From contig JAJYHX010000001.1 of the NCBI GenBank assembly GCA_021784575.1, forward strand, positions 477,917 to 539,994: DNA of 62,078 bases, written 5' to 3'. This stretch comes from Nitrospirota bacterium. Lineage in GTDB: Bacteria > Nitrospirota > JACRHJ01. The notes beneath the pieces were generated by a model, which saw only the letters and a list, made by a program, of their open reading frames with translations, had not been told where the DNA came from and made no database searches. Below are positions 44,629 to 52,636 of this stretch, in pieces (the first letter of the stretch is position 1; every line of letters starts with the position of its first letter). Both the position numbers and the translations under genes were made by a program.

Positions 44629-45009
44629 ATGATAAAGACGATACTGGCGCTGGCGGTCGGGCTGTGTTTCGAGTCGGTCGGGAACGTCCTTTTAAGAAAA
44701 GGGATGATGAAGGTGGGGGAGATAAAGTCCTTTTCGGTTCCCGCGCTCTGGGATGTGTTCATAAAGGGCGTGACGAACCCGACCGTCATCTCGGGCGTGG
44801 CGCTCGATGCGCTCTTCTTCGTGTGCCTGCTCTTTGCCCTTTCCTGGACGGAGGTCAGCGTCGTTATGCCGATAACCGCGATAGGTTATGTCACCACGAC
44901 AATAACCGCGAAGATAATCCTGCACGAGGACATCTCGTCGCTTAGGTGGGCCGGGACAATAGCCATAGTCTTCGGCTGCATGATGGTCGGGAAGAGCGGC
45001 CTGCACTGA
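44629..45009 (+). CDS. Small EamA/DMT-superfamily membrane transporter
   Basis: A 126-residue protein with four membrane segments, comparable to half of an EamA transporter or an SMR-like unit. ALSWTEVSVVMPITAIGYV and the Glu in HEDISSLRWAGTIAIVFG match DMT-superfamily repeats. It probably works as a dimer; the substrate is unknown. The frame also has ATG 44608, but GGAGGGG lies 4 nt before ATG 44629. A palindromic element follows the stop. Confidence 0.75.
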   Translation: MIKTILALAVGLCFESVGNVLLRKGMMKVGEIKSFSVPALWDVFIKGVTNPTVISGVALDALFFVCLLFALSWTEVSVVMPITAIGYVTTTITAKIILHEDISSLRWAGTIAIVFGCMMVGKSGLH

Positions 45010-45013
45010 TTTC

Positions 45014-45061
45014 ATAACGCCCCATCGGCCCCTCTCTTGTCTTAAGAGGGGGGGCGAAGGT
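45014..45061 (+). repeat. Dispersed palindromic element type A, copy 5
   Basis: ATAACGCCCC at the left, inner CCCCTCTCTTGTCTTAAGAG and a G-run; the right outer arm is degraded. It lies between the stops of two convergent genes. Confidence 0.7.
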
Positions 45062-45691
45062 TTAAAAATATCTGCCGATTTCCACCAGCCCAAGAAGGTA
45101 ATTCTGGCCCCTGTTCGGCTCCCTGATGCCGGCGTTGGAGAGGTGCAGGAACCTGCACTCGGCGCCAATCGTCCACCTGCCAGATATGAAATACTGCGCG
45201 CCTATCGCGGGGGCTATGATGAAGTTGTATTTCGTCCCCTGCACCGCGCGCGGAACATCCAGATACACCATTCCGAGCGAGAGCGACGCGTAGGGGACAA
45301 GCCTGCCGCGAAGCCCCGTGAAGTCATACCGGAAGCCTGCGGGGCTCAGGCCCGCCATGCCGCGGTCGCCGAGAGTCGTAATCAGCCCGAGCGGCACCTC
45401 CAGCTTGTATTCCAGCACGCCCCTCGTAATCCAGTTCTTCATTATGACACCGGTCAGGGGGACGGTGAAATACGGCTGGAGGAGCGCGGTATTGAGGCGG
45501 AAGTGGTTGTTGTCCCAGACCTTGTATCCGTCTCCGCCCTGGATGCCGACGGAGCAGTCATTGGAAATGATATTTTCGTAATTCGTGATGGGTTCGGGGC
45601 CGCCGGGCGGGGCCTCATGCGCATGACACCGGGCCGGGAAAAGCGCAATTGAAAAAAACAGGACGATGAGCGGCGGAAGAATCTTTTTCAT
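45062..45691 (-). CDS. Outer-membrane acyloxyacyl hydrolase-like protein (PagL-type lipid A deacylase)
   Basis: A 209-residue protein with a signal peptide (about 1-24, ending CHAHE) and an eight-strand beta-barrel pattern. Near the C-terminus it has R-F-L-H-L-S-N-A-G-I-R-E-P-N-R-G, matching the PagL active-site His-Ser pair, and ends in an aromatic Phe. PagL removes the 3-O-acyl chain of lipid A. The ATG 45691 is chosen because it starts the signal peptide; the frame is open upstream to 45799 only because it overlaps hpnI. Last gene of the minus-strand envelope cluster. Confidence 0.78.
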   Translation of the reverse strand: MKKILPPLIVLFFSIALFPARCHAHEAPPGGPEPITNYENIISNDCSVGIQGGDGYKVWDNNHFRLNTALLQPYFTVPLTGVIMKNWITRGVLEYKLEVPLGLITTLGDRGMAGLSPAGFRYDFTGLRGRLVPYASLSLGMVYLDVPRAVQGTKYNFIIAPAIGAQYFISGRWTIGAECRFLHLSNAGIREPNRGQNYLLGLVEIGRYF

Positions 45692-45705
45692 CGATGGTAA
45701 CCCGG

Positions 45706-46890
45706 TTATATTTGTTTTCTCACTATCCTTCCCTCTCTTTTTATTTCGAAGCTCTCGCCCTTCCATCTCACGCTGCTCCCGGTGAAGCTCAAGGCCCATG
45801 TCAGCGCGCCGGCAATGTCCCTAAAGGGCAGAAGCCAGTAGTATCTCAGCGCGCCCGGAGCCTTGATATGTTTACTCTCCAGCCAGACGGCGAGGGAGTT
45901 CCGAAGCGTCAGATCCGCGCCGAGTACCGCCCATCCAGCGGGCGAAAACCCGGACGCCAGGAGAAAAAGCGCGGCAATGGCCGTCCCCTTCGTAAGGCCG
46001 GCGAAGAAATAGCTCACCGGCCTGCACGCCCGGTACGTCCTGCCCCACCTCAGCTGGTGCGCAAAGTATTCCGCGAAGCTCTCGCGGCCCTGGACGCTGT
46101 CCACGACGCAGCGCGAGAGCTTAAGCTTGTAGCCCGCCCTGTATATTTTGTTTCCAAGCTGATAGTCGTCCGCGAGGAAGTCCTTAAGCGCCTCGAAAGA
46201 GCCGATTTTCTCAAGCGCCTCCCGCCGGGCAGCCATGGTCGCGCCGAGGGCGAAGCTTATCCCCTCGAGCCTCTCGGCCACCGTTACCGACGGCAGGAAA
46301 TCCGCGTTTATTGAAAGTGTCTCGAATGCTGCGCCGACGCTTCCGGGATAACAGCCCCGGTACGGACACGTGACAAGGCCCACGGACGGCTCGGAGAAAC
46401 CTTCCGAAACACGGGCGAGATAATCCCTCCCGACCCTCATGTCGGCGTCGGCAATCAAAATTATATCATATCTGGAAAAAGCATACATGGCCGCGAGGTT
46501 CGAGACCTTGCGGTTCGGCGAGAGGGCCGGGCCCGTCTCCACGGCGAGCAGTTCCCGTTCCGGATATTCAGAGACGAGCCTCTCGGCGATTTCGTATGCC
46601 GGGTCGGAGCGCTCCGATATGCCGAAGATTACCTGGAAACGGGGATAGTCCTGCTCGACGAAGCTCTTCAGGTTTTCGTAGAGGGCGTCGTCCGCGCCCT
46701 TTATCGGCTTCAGGACGGTGATTGGGGGATAGGAAGTAACGCCCCCTCCTGTCCCCATCTTAAGATAAGAGGGGGATGGGGGAGTTATGAAAGAATTCTT
46801 ATAAAACGACCTCAGGCACCATGCGGAGATTATGTAATACGCGGCGGAAGAGAGCCACAGAAGAAGCAGGATGGCAAGGACGACATGCAA
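45706..46890 (-). CDS. hpnI: Hopanoid-associated glycosyltransferase HpnI-like, with an in-frame palindromic element
   Basis: A 394-residue membrane GT2 glycosyltransferase of the ceramide glucosyltransferase-like group. An N-terminal helix (about 3-24) is followed by the catalytic domain starting PPITVLKPIKGADD, with IILIADADMRV (the D-x-D region), D-D-Y-Q-L-G-N and Q-L-R-W-G-R-T, then C-terminal membrane segments. HpnI adds N-acetylglucosamine to bacteriohopanetetrol. Residues 35-52 (ITPPSPSYLKMGTGGGVT) are encoded by a complete copy of the dispersed palindromic element, inserted between anchor and catalytic domain without breaking the frame. Pairing with hpnJ supports the hopanoid role. 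Confidence 0.85.
   Translation of the reverse strand: MHVVLAILLLLWLSSAAYYIISAWCLRSFYKNSFITPPSPSYLKMGTGGGVTSYPPITVLKPIKGADDALYENLKSFVEQDYPRFQVIFGISERSDPAYEIAERLVSEYPERELLAVETGPALSPNRKVSNLAAMYAFSRYDIILIADADMRVGRDYLARVSEGFSEPSVGLVTCPYRGCYPGSVGAAFETLSINADFLPSVTVAERLEGISFALGATMAARREALEKIGSFEALKDFLADDYQLGNKIYRAGYKLKLSRCVVDSVQGRESFAEYFAHQLRWGRTYRACRPVSYFFAGLTKGTAIAALFLLASGFSPAGWAVLGADLTLRNSLAVWLESKHIKAPGALRYYWLLPFRDIAGALTWALSFTGSSVRWKGESFEIKREGRIVRKQI
46736..46788 (+). repeat. Dispersed palindromic element type A, copy 6, inside hpnI
   Basis: GTAACGCCCCC at the left, inner CCCCATCTTAAGATAAGAGGGG (one mismatch), and GGGGGAGTTAT at the right. Both outer arms are present. It lies wholly in the coding region of the HpnI-like gene. 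Confidence 0.85.
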
Positions 46891-46892
46891 CC

Positions 46893-47627
46893 TTAGCTTG
46901 CCTCCTTGAGAAGTTTTACGGCCTTTGCCTTGGTCCCGGCGTCGTCGGTGTCGCCCTTTTTCGCGGGGGCTTGAATTACGTATTGAAGCTCCGTGCGGGC
47001 GTTTGCCTTCATGCCGTTTTTCAGGTACGCCTGGGCGAGGTAGAGGCGGTTCACGAGGTTTCCGGGCGCAATGTTCACGGCCCTGACGAGGAGTTCGAGG
47101 CCCTTCTTCTTATCGCCTATCAGCGACCAGGCGGGGGCCTCTATTAGCACCTTGCCCCGGCTCCTGAATGCCCCGGCGCCGTCGTAAGCCGGCGCGCTTT
47201 TCGAGACGGTCTTCAAATCCCTCAGCGCCTCCCTCACATCCGAGAGCGCCCCCAGTCCTCCGACGACATCCGCCTCCTGGAGTAGCGCCATCGCCTTCCA
47301 GTAAAGCGATACGGAGTCCGACGGGTCATCGGCAAGCGCCGTCTTCGATGCGGCAAGCGACCTGCCGAGGTAATCGAGCTTCCGCCTGTCGTCCTTCTCG
47401 CCCTCGCCCAGGAGGTAGAGCGCGCGGCCGAGCTGTTGCCATACTCCCTGGGACGGGGCGGATTTTGCCAGCGTGTCGAGCCGTGCCACCTGCCTTACGA
47501 TGTCGTCTTTCGTCCTGGCCTTGTCGAGCGCGGACGTTATGGCGCCGACCGGCGAATGCTGCGCGGCGAAAGACGCGGCGGGGAGGGCCGAAACAAACAC
47601 GAGAATTGCCGCCGCGATTGCCTTCAT
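46893..47627 (-). CDS. Secreted TPR-repeat protein in the hopanoid cluster
   Basis: A 244-residue protein with a signal peptide (MKAIAAAILVFVSALPAAS, cleavage near AAQ). The rest consists of helical pairs of TPR type, such as NLVNRLYLAQAYLKNGMKANA at the end. The start ATG 47627 overlaps the hpnJ stop by 4 nt (ATGA), so translation is coupled; the open frame continues upstream only as an overlap with hpnJ. It lies between hpnJ and hpnI. The exact family is not recognised; a periplasmic helper role is an inference from position. Confidence 0.75.
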   Translation of the reverse strand: MKAIAAAILVFVSALPAASFAAQHSPVGAITSALDKARTKDDIVRQVARLDTLAKSAPSQGVWQQLGRALYLLGEGEKDDRRKLDYLGRSLAASKTALADDPSDSVSLYWKAMALLQEADVVGGLGALSDVREALRDLKTVSKSAPAYDGAGAFRSRGKVLIEAPAWSLIGDKKKGLELLVRAVNIAPGNLVNRLYLAQAYLKNGMKANARTELQYVIQAPAKKGDTDDAGTKAKAVKLLKEAS

Positions 47628-49045
47628 CCCTTCAGCGCCTCGCGCCGCTTGGCGATGAAGCCGTAGAACTCCTTCGCCTCCCTGTATATCCGCTTCATCT
47701 CCTCCTTGTCGGAGAACGCCTTCTTCAGCACCTTGATTACGTATTTCGGGCGGTAGTAGAACTTCTTGTAGAATTTCTCCACCGCCATGAATATCTCCTC
47801 GCTCGAAATGGACGGGTAGTTTATTACGCAGCTCTGGTAGCCCTTCTCCGAGACGAGGCTCTCCGGATTGAAGTAGCCTTCTTTCACGCACATGTCGAAG
47901 AACTTCGTGCCGGGATAAGGCGAGGCGAGCGAGACCTGTATCGTTTCCGGGTCCATATCGCAGGCGAACTTGATGGAGCGCTCGACCGTCTGCCTCGTCT
48001 CGCCAGGAAGACCCAGGACGAACGCGCCGTGGATGGTTATTCCGAGCTCCTTGCAGTTCTTCGTGAAAGTCCTCGCCTGCTCTATCGTAGTCCCTTTCCG
48101 GACGTTATTGAGTATGGCCTGGTCGCCCGTCTCGTAGCCGACCATGATGACGCGCATCCCGCCTTCCTTCATGGCCTTCAGCGTCTCGTATTTCGCCGTT
48201 ACCTTGGAGTTGCAGCCCCAGCTTATGCCGAGCGGGCGCATTAGCCTGGCAATCTCAATCGCCCTTGGCTGGTCCTCGCAGAAGTTGTCGTCGTCGAAGA
48301 AAATCTCCTTCACGTCCGGAAACGCCTTCAGCGCGTATTTCACCTCTTCGATTACGTTTTCCGGGCTTCTCGTCCGGTATGCGTTCCCGGAGTATGTCTG
48401 GGGCCAGAGGCAGTATACGCATTTCGACGAGCAGCCGCGCCCGGTATAAAAAGAGATGTAGGGATATTGTATCCAGGGTATCTCGTATTCCCGGAAGTCG
48501 AGGTCTCGCTTGTAGACCTCCGTTGCGAACGGGAGCTTGTCCAGGTCGTGAATAAGTCCCCTGTCGGGGTTATGGACGATTTTATTCCCGTTCCGCCGGC
48601 TGATGCCCTTTATCCCGGCCGGTCCGCCGCCCGCCGCAACCTCCGGAATCGCATGGTCGAACTCGCCCCGCACGACAAAATCCACCGCAGGCGCGGCGCC
48701 GAGCGTCTCATCCGGCAGGACGCTGGGGTGCGGCCCGACGAAACACACGAGCGCGCCCGGGTTCTGTTCCTTTATCCTTGCGGCGAAGGCGGAGTCGTTT
48801 TTAAGCGAAGGCGTGCTGGTATAGAGGACGAATAGGTCGTAGTCCCTGGCAATATCGAGCGTTTTCTGCACGTCGAGGCCGGACGCCGGGGCGTCGAGTA
48901 TACGCGAGCCGGGCAGCATCCCCGCCGGGTATGCAAGCCATGTAGGATACCAGAACGAGCGCACCTCGCGCGTGGCCTGGTAACGCGAACCCGCGCCGCC
49001 GTCGAAGTCCTCGAAGGACGGCGGGTTCAGGAACAATGTCTTCAT
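47624..49045 (-). CDS. hpnJ: B12-binding radical SAM protein HpnJ-like (hopanoid cyclitol ether formation)
   Basis: A 473-residue protein. The N-terminal cobalamin-binding-type domain (about 1-165) has LFLNPPSFEDFDGGAGSR and CFVGPHPSVLPDE. The radical SAM core has GRGCSSKCVYCLWPQ, the C-x3-C-x2-C motif for the 4Fe-4S cluster. The sequence matches HpnJ, reported to contract a sugar ring to the cyclitol ether on bacteriohopanepolyols. The ATG at 49045 overlaps the ispH stop by one base (TGATG). A related BchE-like function is the main alternative. Confidence 0.87.
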   Translation of the reverse strand: MKTLFLNPPSFEDFDGGAGSRYQATREVRSFWYPTWLAYPAGMLPGSRILDAPASGLDVQKTLDIARDYDLFVLYTSTPSLKNDSAFAARIKEQNPGALVCFVGPHPSVLPDETLGAAPAVDFVVRGEFDHAIPEVAAGGGPAGIKGISRRNGNKIVHNPDRGLIHDLDKLPFATEVYKRDLDFREYEIPWIQYPYISFYTGRGCSSKCVYCLWPQTYSGNAYRTRSPENVIEEVKYALKAFPDVKEIFFDDDNFCEDQPRAIEIARLMRPLGISWGCNSKVTAKYETLKAMKEGGMRVIMVGYETGDQAILNNVRKGTTIEQARTFTKNCKELGITIHGAFVLGLPGETRQTVERSIKFACDMDPETIQVSLASPYPGTKFFDMCVKEGYFNPESLVSEKGYQSCVINYPSISSEEIFMAVEKFYKKFYYRPKYVIKVLKKAFSDKEEMKRIYREAKEFYGFIAKRREALKG

Positions 49046-49893
49046 CACTCGTCCCCTCCGAAACTCTTTATCCGCTCGATGACTCCGTCGATGAGGATGT
49101 CCGGCGTCGATGCGCCCGCCGTTACCCCCACCTTGCTCACGCCCAAAAACCACTCCCGTTCGAGTTCCTGGGCGTTGTCCACGAGATACGACTTGGGCGC
49201 GACCGTTTTGGCCACTTCCTGGAGCCTCTTGGAATTCGCGCTGTTCCTGGAGCCGACGGTAATCATTATCTCCACCTTGCTGCCGAGCTCCATCGCCGCG
49301 GTCTGACGCTTTTCCGTGGCGTCGCAGATGGTGTCGTATATCTCGGACTGCGGGTAGCGGGCCTTTATTTTTTTTACGACTTCCTCGAAGAACTTTATGT
49401 TCTGTGTCGTCTGGGACACCAGAGCGACCGGGCCTTCCACGAGGGGCAGATTGCCTATTTCCTCCAGGAAACGGAAGACGTGCGTCACATCCGGCGCGAC
49501 GGCCTTCAGGCCCTTCACCTCCGCGTGGTCCTTGTCGCCCAGTAGGAATATCGTATGGCCGGAGCCTGTTAGCTTCGTTATTATCCGGTCTATCTTGCTG
49601 ACAAGCGGGCAGGTGGTGTCCACGACCTTCAGGCCCTTGGCCTTGGCCTTCTCGATAACCTCCGGCGCGGCCCCGTGCGCGCTTATTATGAGCGTGCCCT
49701 CGTCCACCTCGTCCACGCTGTCAACGGACTTGACGCCCCTGGCCGCCAGGTCGCTCACGACGCTGTTGTTATGCACAATCTCGTGCAGGACGAAGACCGG
49801 CGCGGCCTCCTCGGAGGCCGTCTTGTGCGCGAGGTCGATGGCCCTCTGCACACCCATGCAGAAACCGGCGTATTCAGCCAGAAAGACTTTCAT
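49045..49893 (-). CDS. ispH: 4-hydroxy-3-methylbut-2-enyl diphosphate reductase IspH
   Basis: A 282-residue 4Fe-4S enzyme, the last step of the MEP isoprenoid pathway. The three cluster cysteines are in AGFCMGVQRAI, VDTTCPLVSK and DTICDATEKRQ. The HGA loop (SAHGAAPE) and the S-x-N motif (GSRNSANSKRL) are present. ATG 49893 is chosen over TTG 49899; it lies 2 nt after the stop of the barrel protein gene. Placing ispH next to hopanoid genes fits supply of isoprenoid precursor. Confidence 0.95.
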   Translation of the reverse strand: MKVFLAEYAGFCMGVQRAIDLAHKTASEEAAPVFVLHEIVHNNSVVSDLAARGVKSVDSVDEVDEGTLIISAHGAAPEVIEKAKAKGLKVVDTTCPLVSKIDRIITKLTGSGHTIFLLGDKDHAEVKGLKAVAPDVTHVFRFLEEIGNLPLVEGPVALVSQTTQNIKFFEEVVKKIKARYPQSEIYDTICDATEKRQTAAMELGSKVEIMITVGSRNSANSKRLQEVAKTVAPKSYLVDNAQELEREWFLGVSKVGVTAGASTPDILIDGVIERIKSFGGDE

Positions 49894-49895
49894 AA

Positions 49896-51104
49896 TCAAA
49901 ATGGAAAATCCAGCCCCACGAACGCGTTCAAGCCTTCCTTGCTGTAGCCCAGGTCAACCCGGCCCACGACATTCGGCTGGACTATCGCCCGAAAGCCTAT
50001 GCCGGGGTTTACCTGGTAGTCCTCAAGCGGCTCTTTCCGGAGCGAGCTGTACACCCGGCCAATATCGACGAAAGGCGCCGTCTCCCATTCGCTCCATACG
50101 CCGAAGAGCCTGAGCTTGAAGAGCCTTATCCTCTCCTCGGCGTTAAACAGTATATACCCTTTGTCGTAATAACGGTAGTCCCCAAAACCCCTGAGCGTGT
50201 TCTCGCCGCCGATGTTGCTGAGCTCGAAGAAAGGTATGTCGTGCCCGCCGGTCATCTCGAAGGCGCCCTTCAGGACAGTTACGTATCTCTTGTCGTCCGC
50301 GGAGATAAACGTCCTGCCGTTTATTCCCACACGCGAAAACATCCTGTTGTGGGCGAAGTTCTGCCCGAGCATCCCGTAGAGGTTGGAGTACCAGCCCATT
50401 GTCGGGAAGAGACGGTTGTCCCGCGTGTCATATGTAAGCGTCAGCCGCCGCTCGATTACCGCGCCGCCGTTTATCCCCTGGAGCGTCGGGAACTTGTCCT
50501 TTATGTAGGGGAGGCCCTTCACCGTGCCGCGGCGGATGGTTACCCAGTGCAGCGCCTCTCCGTAGGAGAGCAGCAGGTGGTGCGGGAGATAATATCCGAG
50601 GACAAACTTCGGCGCCATCTCCACGTCGGAATAGTTCGTTTCGGCGTCTTCCGGGCTGCTCGCGGACAGGCCGAAGAAGCGGTAGGTGGAGTCCCGGAAG
50701 AACGTGAACCTCCCGTATATCATGAAGTTGCCGCCAAATATCCTGTGGTTCCAGTATTCCCCGGTATATTCCTGGTCAACCTTCGTCGAGCGGTTTATGA
50801 ATATATTGTAGTTCTCGTCCGTGGTAGGATAGCCAAGGTAGCGGAAGGTGATATTCACGCCGGTATCGGCGTTGTACACCACCGACGGGGCGACGATGCC
50901 GTAGATGTAGCCGCTGTTCTCCTTGAGAAGCCATACGGGCATGACACCGTATTCGCCTCCGCCGTTCCTGGAGGTATCGTAAACCGGGAGGGGGATAAGG
51001 GAGGTGTCCGCGCGCGCCCGCGGCGCGGCGGCCCCAAAAAGCAAAAGCAAAGCCGCGGCAAAAGCCGGCGCCGCGGCCTTCAAGCTAAGCCTCGACCTCT
51101 TCAA
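49896..51104 (-). CDS. BamA/Omp85-family outer-membrane barrel protein (surface antigen)
   Basis: A 402-residue protein with a signal peptide (hydrophobic 10-26, cleavage near ARA) and a 16-strand barrel-like pattern. The signature NIGGENTLRGFGDYRY corresponds to the (V/L)RGF motif of the inner loop, and the chain ends with an aromatic residue (DFPF). No POTRA domain is seen, so it is a short, POTRA-less member of the bacterial surface antigen family rather than BamA itself. The start is TTG 51104 with a G-rich ribosome site. First gene of the minus-strand ispH-hpnJ-hpnI run. Confidence 0.85.
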   Translation of the reverse strand: MKRSRLSLKAAAPAFAAALLLLFGAAAPRARADTSLIPLPVYDTSRNGGGEYGVMPVWLLKENSGYIYGIVAPSVVYNADTGVNITFRYLGYPTTDENYNIFINRSTKVDQEYTGEYWNHRIFGGNFMIYGRFTFFRDSTYRFFGLSASSPEDAETNYSDVEMAPKFVLGYYLPHHLLLSYGEALHWVTIRRGTVKGLPYIKDKFPTLQGINGGAVIERRLTLTYDTRDNRLFPTMGWYSNLYGMLGQNFAHNRMFSRVGINGRTFISADDKRYVTVLKGAFEMTGGHDIPFFELSNIGGENTLRGFGDYRYYDKGYILFNAEERIRLFKLRLFGVWSEWETAPFVDIGRVYSSLRKEPLEDYQVNPGIGFRAIVQPNVVGRVDLGYSKEGLNAFVGLDFPF

Positions 51105-51198
51105 ACTCGCCCGCCCCCCGTTTTATTGCCGTAATGGACATGAGGGCAGATATTATCATACCCTCATCCCCGTTGGCAATAGCGTTTTGGCCGGTTGA

Positions 51199-51270
51199 CC
51201 GGCTTCGGGCCGGTAGACCGGCCTCGAACTGGTCTGCTGGTCCGAAAACGGTCTACCGGCCCGAAGCCGG
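51199..51270. repeat. 22-bp perfect inverted repeat with 28-nt loop
   Basis: CCGGCTTCGGGCCGGTAGACCG (51199-51220, given here in full as 22 bp split: CCGGCTTCGGG + CCGGTAGACCG) pairs exactly with 51249-51270. The arms are themselves partly palindromic. It ends right at the tpx stop and may terminate transcription or be a mobile repeat. Confidence 0.8.
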
Positions 51271-51271
51271 C

Positions 51272-51814
51272 TCAGGCCGCGGCTTTTCTCTTCTCCGACG
51301 TCAGGTCCCGGATGACCTTGAGCGCGGCGTCGAAATCGGGGAATTCGCCCATGTCCCGGACATATTCGGCGTGTTTTATCACGTCGTTTTTATCCACCAC
51401 GAACACAGCCCGCATGAGGAGCCTCAGGTCCTTCACAAGCACTCCCCAGTTCTCCCCGAACGAGGCGTTTTTGTAGTCGGATAACATCGTAATACCGCGC
51501 ACGTCCTCGTCTTCCAGGAAGCGTTTCTGGGCGAAGGGCAGGTCCATGCTGACAACCAGCCAGGCTATATCCGGGTTGTCGAAGTTCTCAGCCTCGTCGC
51601 CCCAGCGCATGGCCTCCTTGCTGCATACGGAGGTGTCGAGCGAGGGGACGGAGGCGATGAGCCTTACCTTGCCCCTCGTTTTGTCGAGGGTGTGTTCGTT
51701 CAGTTTTGTGTCCGTGCACGTAAATTCAGGCGCCCTGTCGCCTTTTTTAAGCTCCGGGCCAAGCAGGGTCAGACTCTCGCCCCTCATAGCGGCGACGCCC
51801 TTTCTCTCCATCAT
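51272..51814 (-). CDS. tpx: Thiol peroxidase (Tpx-type), apparently lacking the resolving cysteine
   Basis: A 180-residue atypical 2-Cys peroxiredoxin family member. The peroxidatic Cys is in SVPSLDTSVCSKEA, and the Arg in VSMDLPFAQKRF is kept. The family normally has a resolving Cys directly after that R-F; here it is Leu (RFLEDED), and I see no other likely Cys later in the chain. The protein would then be recycled by an external thiol. GGAGGT lies 6 nt before the ATG. It is slightly longer at the N-terminus than E. coli Tpx. Confidence 0.9.
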   Translation of the reverse strand: MMERKGVAAMRGESLTLLGPELKKGDRAPEFTCTDTKLNEHTLDKTRGKVRLIASVPSLDTSVCSKEAMRWGDEAENFDNPDIAWLVVSMDLPFAQKRFLEDEDVRGITMLSDYKNASFGENWGVLVKDLRLLMRAVFVVDKNDVIKHAEYVRDMGEFPDFDAALKVIRDLTSEKRKAAA

Positions 51815-51908
51815 GGCGTTACCTCCAATACATGCTTAAATTTTTTGTTTTTCCTGCTACACAAAGAGTAACACCCGGACGGGGTTGGCGCAAGTCCGGA
51901 CAAGGGCT

Positions 51909-52631
51909 TTAAAGGCCGTAAAACTCCCTCATCTCTGCGGTATATTCCCTCTCGCTTTCGTATACGAAAAGCGGAGGAAGCGCCTTCATGCCGGGGGCTG
52001 CGTCCTTCACAGCCTCGATGAGCATCATCCTGGCCCCGTCCCCCTTGCAAGAGTGGACGAACCTGAGCCTCTTGGGCTCAAGGGAGCGCGTCTTCATAAG
52101 CGTTATCAGCTCGCAGAGGCGTTCCGGGTGATAGACGACGCAGAGCCTCCCCCGGTTCTTCAGCATAATCCCCGCGGTTTTGACCGCCTCTTCTATCCCG
52201 CCCTTAAGCTCGTGCCGGGCCGCCGCGCGCTCGCCGCCGGTGCTTATCCTGCCCGTGCCGGTCTTCCGAAACGGCGGGTTCATAACGCATAGCTCGAAAG
52301 ACCCGGGCTGCAGTATTTTCGGGAGTTCCCGTAGGTCTGAATGGATAAAACCCACCCTGTCCGGGAGGTTGTTCAGCTCCGCGCTCCTTGCCGCGCGGCG
52401 GTAGAGCGATTCCTGTATCTCCACGCCGGTAACATGCGCCCTGGGGTATTTCAGGGCCAGCAGGAGCGACACGACGCCGCTCCCCGCGCCGAGTTCGAGA
52501 ATGGACTTGCAGGACTTCAGCGCCGGGAAATCGGCCAGAAGGAGCGCGTCGAGCGAGAAGCGGTATCCGCTTTTGGACTGGTAGATTTTTACTTCAAAGT
52601 CGCGGATTTTTATGGAATCGAGGGTTTCCAA
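51909..52631 (-). CDS. tRNA1(Val) adenine-37 N6-methyltransferase-like protein
   Basis: A 240-residue SAM-dependent methyltransferase. The SAM motif is ILELGAGSGVVSLLLA and the catalytic motif is CVMNPPFRKTG, the NPPF of N6-adenine methylases. An F-S-L-D-A-L-L-L-A-D-F segment typical of TrmN6/YfiC precedes it. Target specificity is inferred from this group. The start is TTG 52631, 5 nt after the priA stop, so it depends on priA transcription. Confidence 0.82.
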   Translation of the reverse strand: METLDSIKIRDFEVKIYQSKSGYRFSLDALLLADFPALKSCKSILELGAGSGVVSLLLALKYPRAHVTGVEIQESLYRRAARSAELNNLPDRVGFIHSDLRELPKILQPGSFELCVMNPPFRKTGTGRISTGGERAAARHELKGGIEEAVKTAGIMLKNRGRLCVVYHPERLCELITLMKTRSLEPKRLRFVHSCKGDGARMMLIEAVKDAAPGMKALPPLFVYESEREYTAEMREFYGL

Positions 52632-52636
52632 AATAT

